A program made the position numbers and the translations under genes. The notes under the pieces were generated by a model. The model was not told where the DNA came from. It was given only the letters and a program-made list of their open reading frames with translations, and did not search any database. From CAYLPJ01 sp964385465 (lineage in GTDB: Bacteria > Planctomycetota > Phycisphaerae > SM23-33): a DNA stretch of 64,000 bases. Below are positions 63,634 to 64,000 of this stretch, piece by piece. The first letter of the stretch is position 1. Each line of letters starts with the position of its first letter. The stretch lies in contig CAYLPJ010000030.1 in NCBI GenBank assembly GCA_964385465.1, positions 10,442 through 74,441 on the forward strand, read 5' to 3'.

Positions 63634-63695
63634 GCCCGCGCCGTACCGGACGCCCGCTCGGGGGCCCGCCCCGGCGGGCGTCCGGTATGCGCGGG
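63634..63695. repeat. strong perfect inverted repeat after the HARE gene
   Basis: TACCGGACGCCCGC (63644-63657) is perfectly complementary to 63674-63687, with a 16-nt loop. Flanking CCCGCGC and GCGCGGG extend it with a bulge. It ends about 40 nt before the tRNA promoter and could terminate the HARE transcript or be a protein-binding palindrome. No T run follows. Confidence 0.55.
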
Positions 63696-63736
63696 CGGAC
63701 GGGAGATTTTGACCCCGTCCGCGCCGTTTTGGCGCC

Positions 63737-63765
63737 TTGACATCCACCCGCCGCCCCGATAGAGT
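63737..63765 (+). promoter_or_regulatory. sigma70 promoter of tRNA-Val
   Basis: Perfect TTGACA (63737-63742), 17-nt spacer, TAGAGT (63760-63765), 13 nt before the tRNA gene. Best consensus promoter in the window. Confidence 0.72.
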
Positions 63766-63778
63766 ACTTTGTTCCTTC

Positions 63779-63852
63779 GGGCCGTTAGCTCAGTTGGCTA
63801 GAGCGCCTGCTCGACACGCAGGAGGTCACTGGTTCAAGTCCAGTACGGCCCA
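63779..63852 (+). tRNA. tRNA-Val (anticodon GAC)
   Basis: 74 nt that fold into a full cloverleaf: acceptor GGGCCGT/ACGGCCC, D arm GCTC/GAGC, anticodon stem CCTGC/GCAGG with loop TCGACAC (anticodon GAC at 34-36), 5-nt variable loop AGGTC, T arm ACTGG/CCAGT with TTCAAGT loop and discriminator A. The 3' CCA is not encoded. Confidence 0.96.
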
Positions 63853-63870
63853 GTCGCCTTCCCCCCGCCC

Positions 63871-63889
63871 CAGCCGCACCCCGCGGCTG
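63871..63889 (+). terminator. hairpin after tRNA-Val
   Basis: CAGCCGC (63871-63877) and GCGGCTG (63883-63889), loop ACCCC, 19 nt after the tRNA. No T run. Confidence 0.38.
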
Positions 63890-63904
63890 GCGGCCGCACC
63901 GACC

Positions 63905-64000
63905 GCCCCGCCCGCGCCGGTCGTGCCCGTCCCGCCGCCTGCACTGCCCGCCCGCCCCGGCCGTGCCGGTCCCGCCGCCTGCACCGCCTGCACCGCCCGC
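63905..64000. repeat. 40-bp GC-rich tandem repeat running off the window end
   Basis: Bases 63905-63944 and 63945-63984 are similar 40-bp units. The last 16 bases (GTCCCGCCGCCTGCAC) are identical at 63929-63944 and 63969-63984, and a third, shorter CGCCTGCACCGCCCGC follows. Copy number beyond the window is unknown. Confidence 0.7.

Noticed and set aside
63905..64000. CRISPR array
   Set aside because: Units are directly adjacent, without unique spacers of equal length. No cas genes seen.

Overview
This is a very GC-rich window with dense coding on both strands. The gene families point to a planctomycete, probably a Phycisphaerae-type marine or freshwater polysaccharide degrader. The indicators are Tat-exported Gfo/Idh/MocA oxidoreductases and a sulfatase, many xylose-isomerase-like TIM barrels, CBM9-like and DUF4838-type secreted proteins, a PEP-CTERM protein, a GreA with a giant N-terminal extension like that of Chlamydiae, and a diheme beta-propeller protein resembling hydrazine synthase alpha. 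The assignment is inferred from gene content only.

Layout. 1-6.1 kb: the 5' part of typA, an epimerase, a membrane-anchored PP2C/SpoIIE phosphatase, an APH-like kinase with altered metal ligands, and a small Rossmann/chemoreceptor-tip fusion followed by a decayed second copy of the tip. 6.3-11.5 kb: a sugar or sugar-acid catabolism block (metal amidohydrolase, NAD epimerase, TIM-barrel isomerase, an aldo/keto-reductase-like barrel, hydroxypyruvate-isomerase-like protein). 11.7-13.6 kb: btaA-btaB, the two-gene pathway for a phosphorus-free betaine lipid, separated from a convergent DinB-like gene by a 158-bp near-palindrome. 14.4-27.3 kb: a thioredoxin-like lipoprotein, more sugar isomerases and oxidoreductases, a sulfatase, the ribosome-assembly GTPase Der, and a secreted CBM9/beta-lactamase-fold protein.

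27.5-45.1 kb: large secreted proteins for extracellular polysaccharide attack. These are the HZS-alpha-like diheme protein, a sialate O-acetylesterase-like protein, a GH50-agarase-like glycosidase, a DUF4838 protein, a 1357-residue CBM9/propeller protein with an EF-hand, a TatA-like small membrane protein and a heparinase II/III-type lyase. 45.1-53 kb: a four-gene minus-strand operon of two paralogous TonB-dependent receptors, an ABC-type substrate-binding protein and a hybrid sensor kinase with two receivers, which looks like a self-contained uptake-and-sensing system. 53-56 kb: a PAC2 protein, an old-yellow-enzyme flavoprotein and an SDR in one operon. 56-64 kb: the long GreA, a PEP-CTERM protein, a coupled pair of GT4 glycosyltransferases (one fused to a helical toroid), a histone-H1-like HARE protein, tRNA-Val(GAC) and a 40-bp tandem repeat that runs off the window end.

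Promoters of the sigma70 kind (TTGNNN, 16-18 bp, TAnNNT) can be read upstream of many genes, usually with predicted leaders of 30-60 nt. The sugar isomerases, oxidoreductases, sulfatase and secreted enzymes together suggest degradation of sulfated or oxidised polysaccharide, with intracellular processing of the released (possibly 3-keto) sugars. That pathway assignment is inference.
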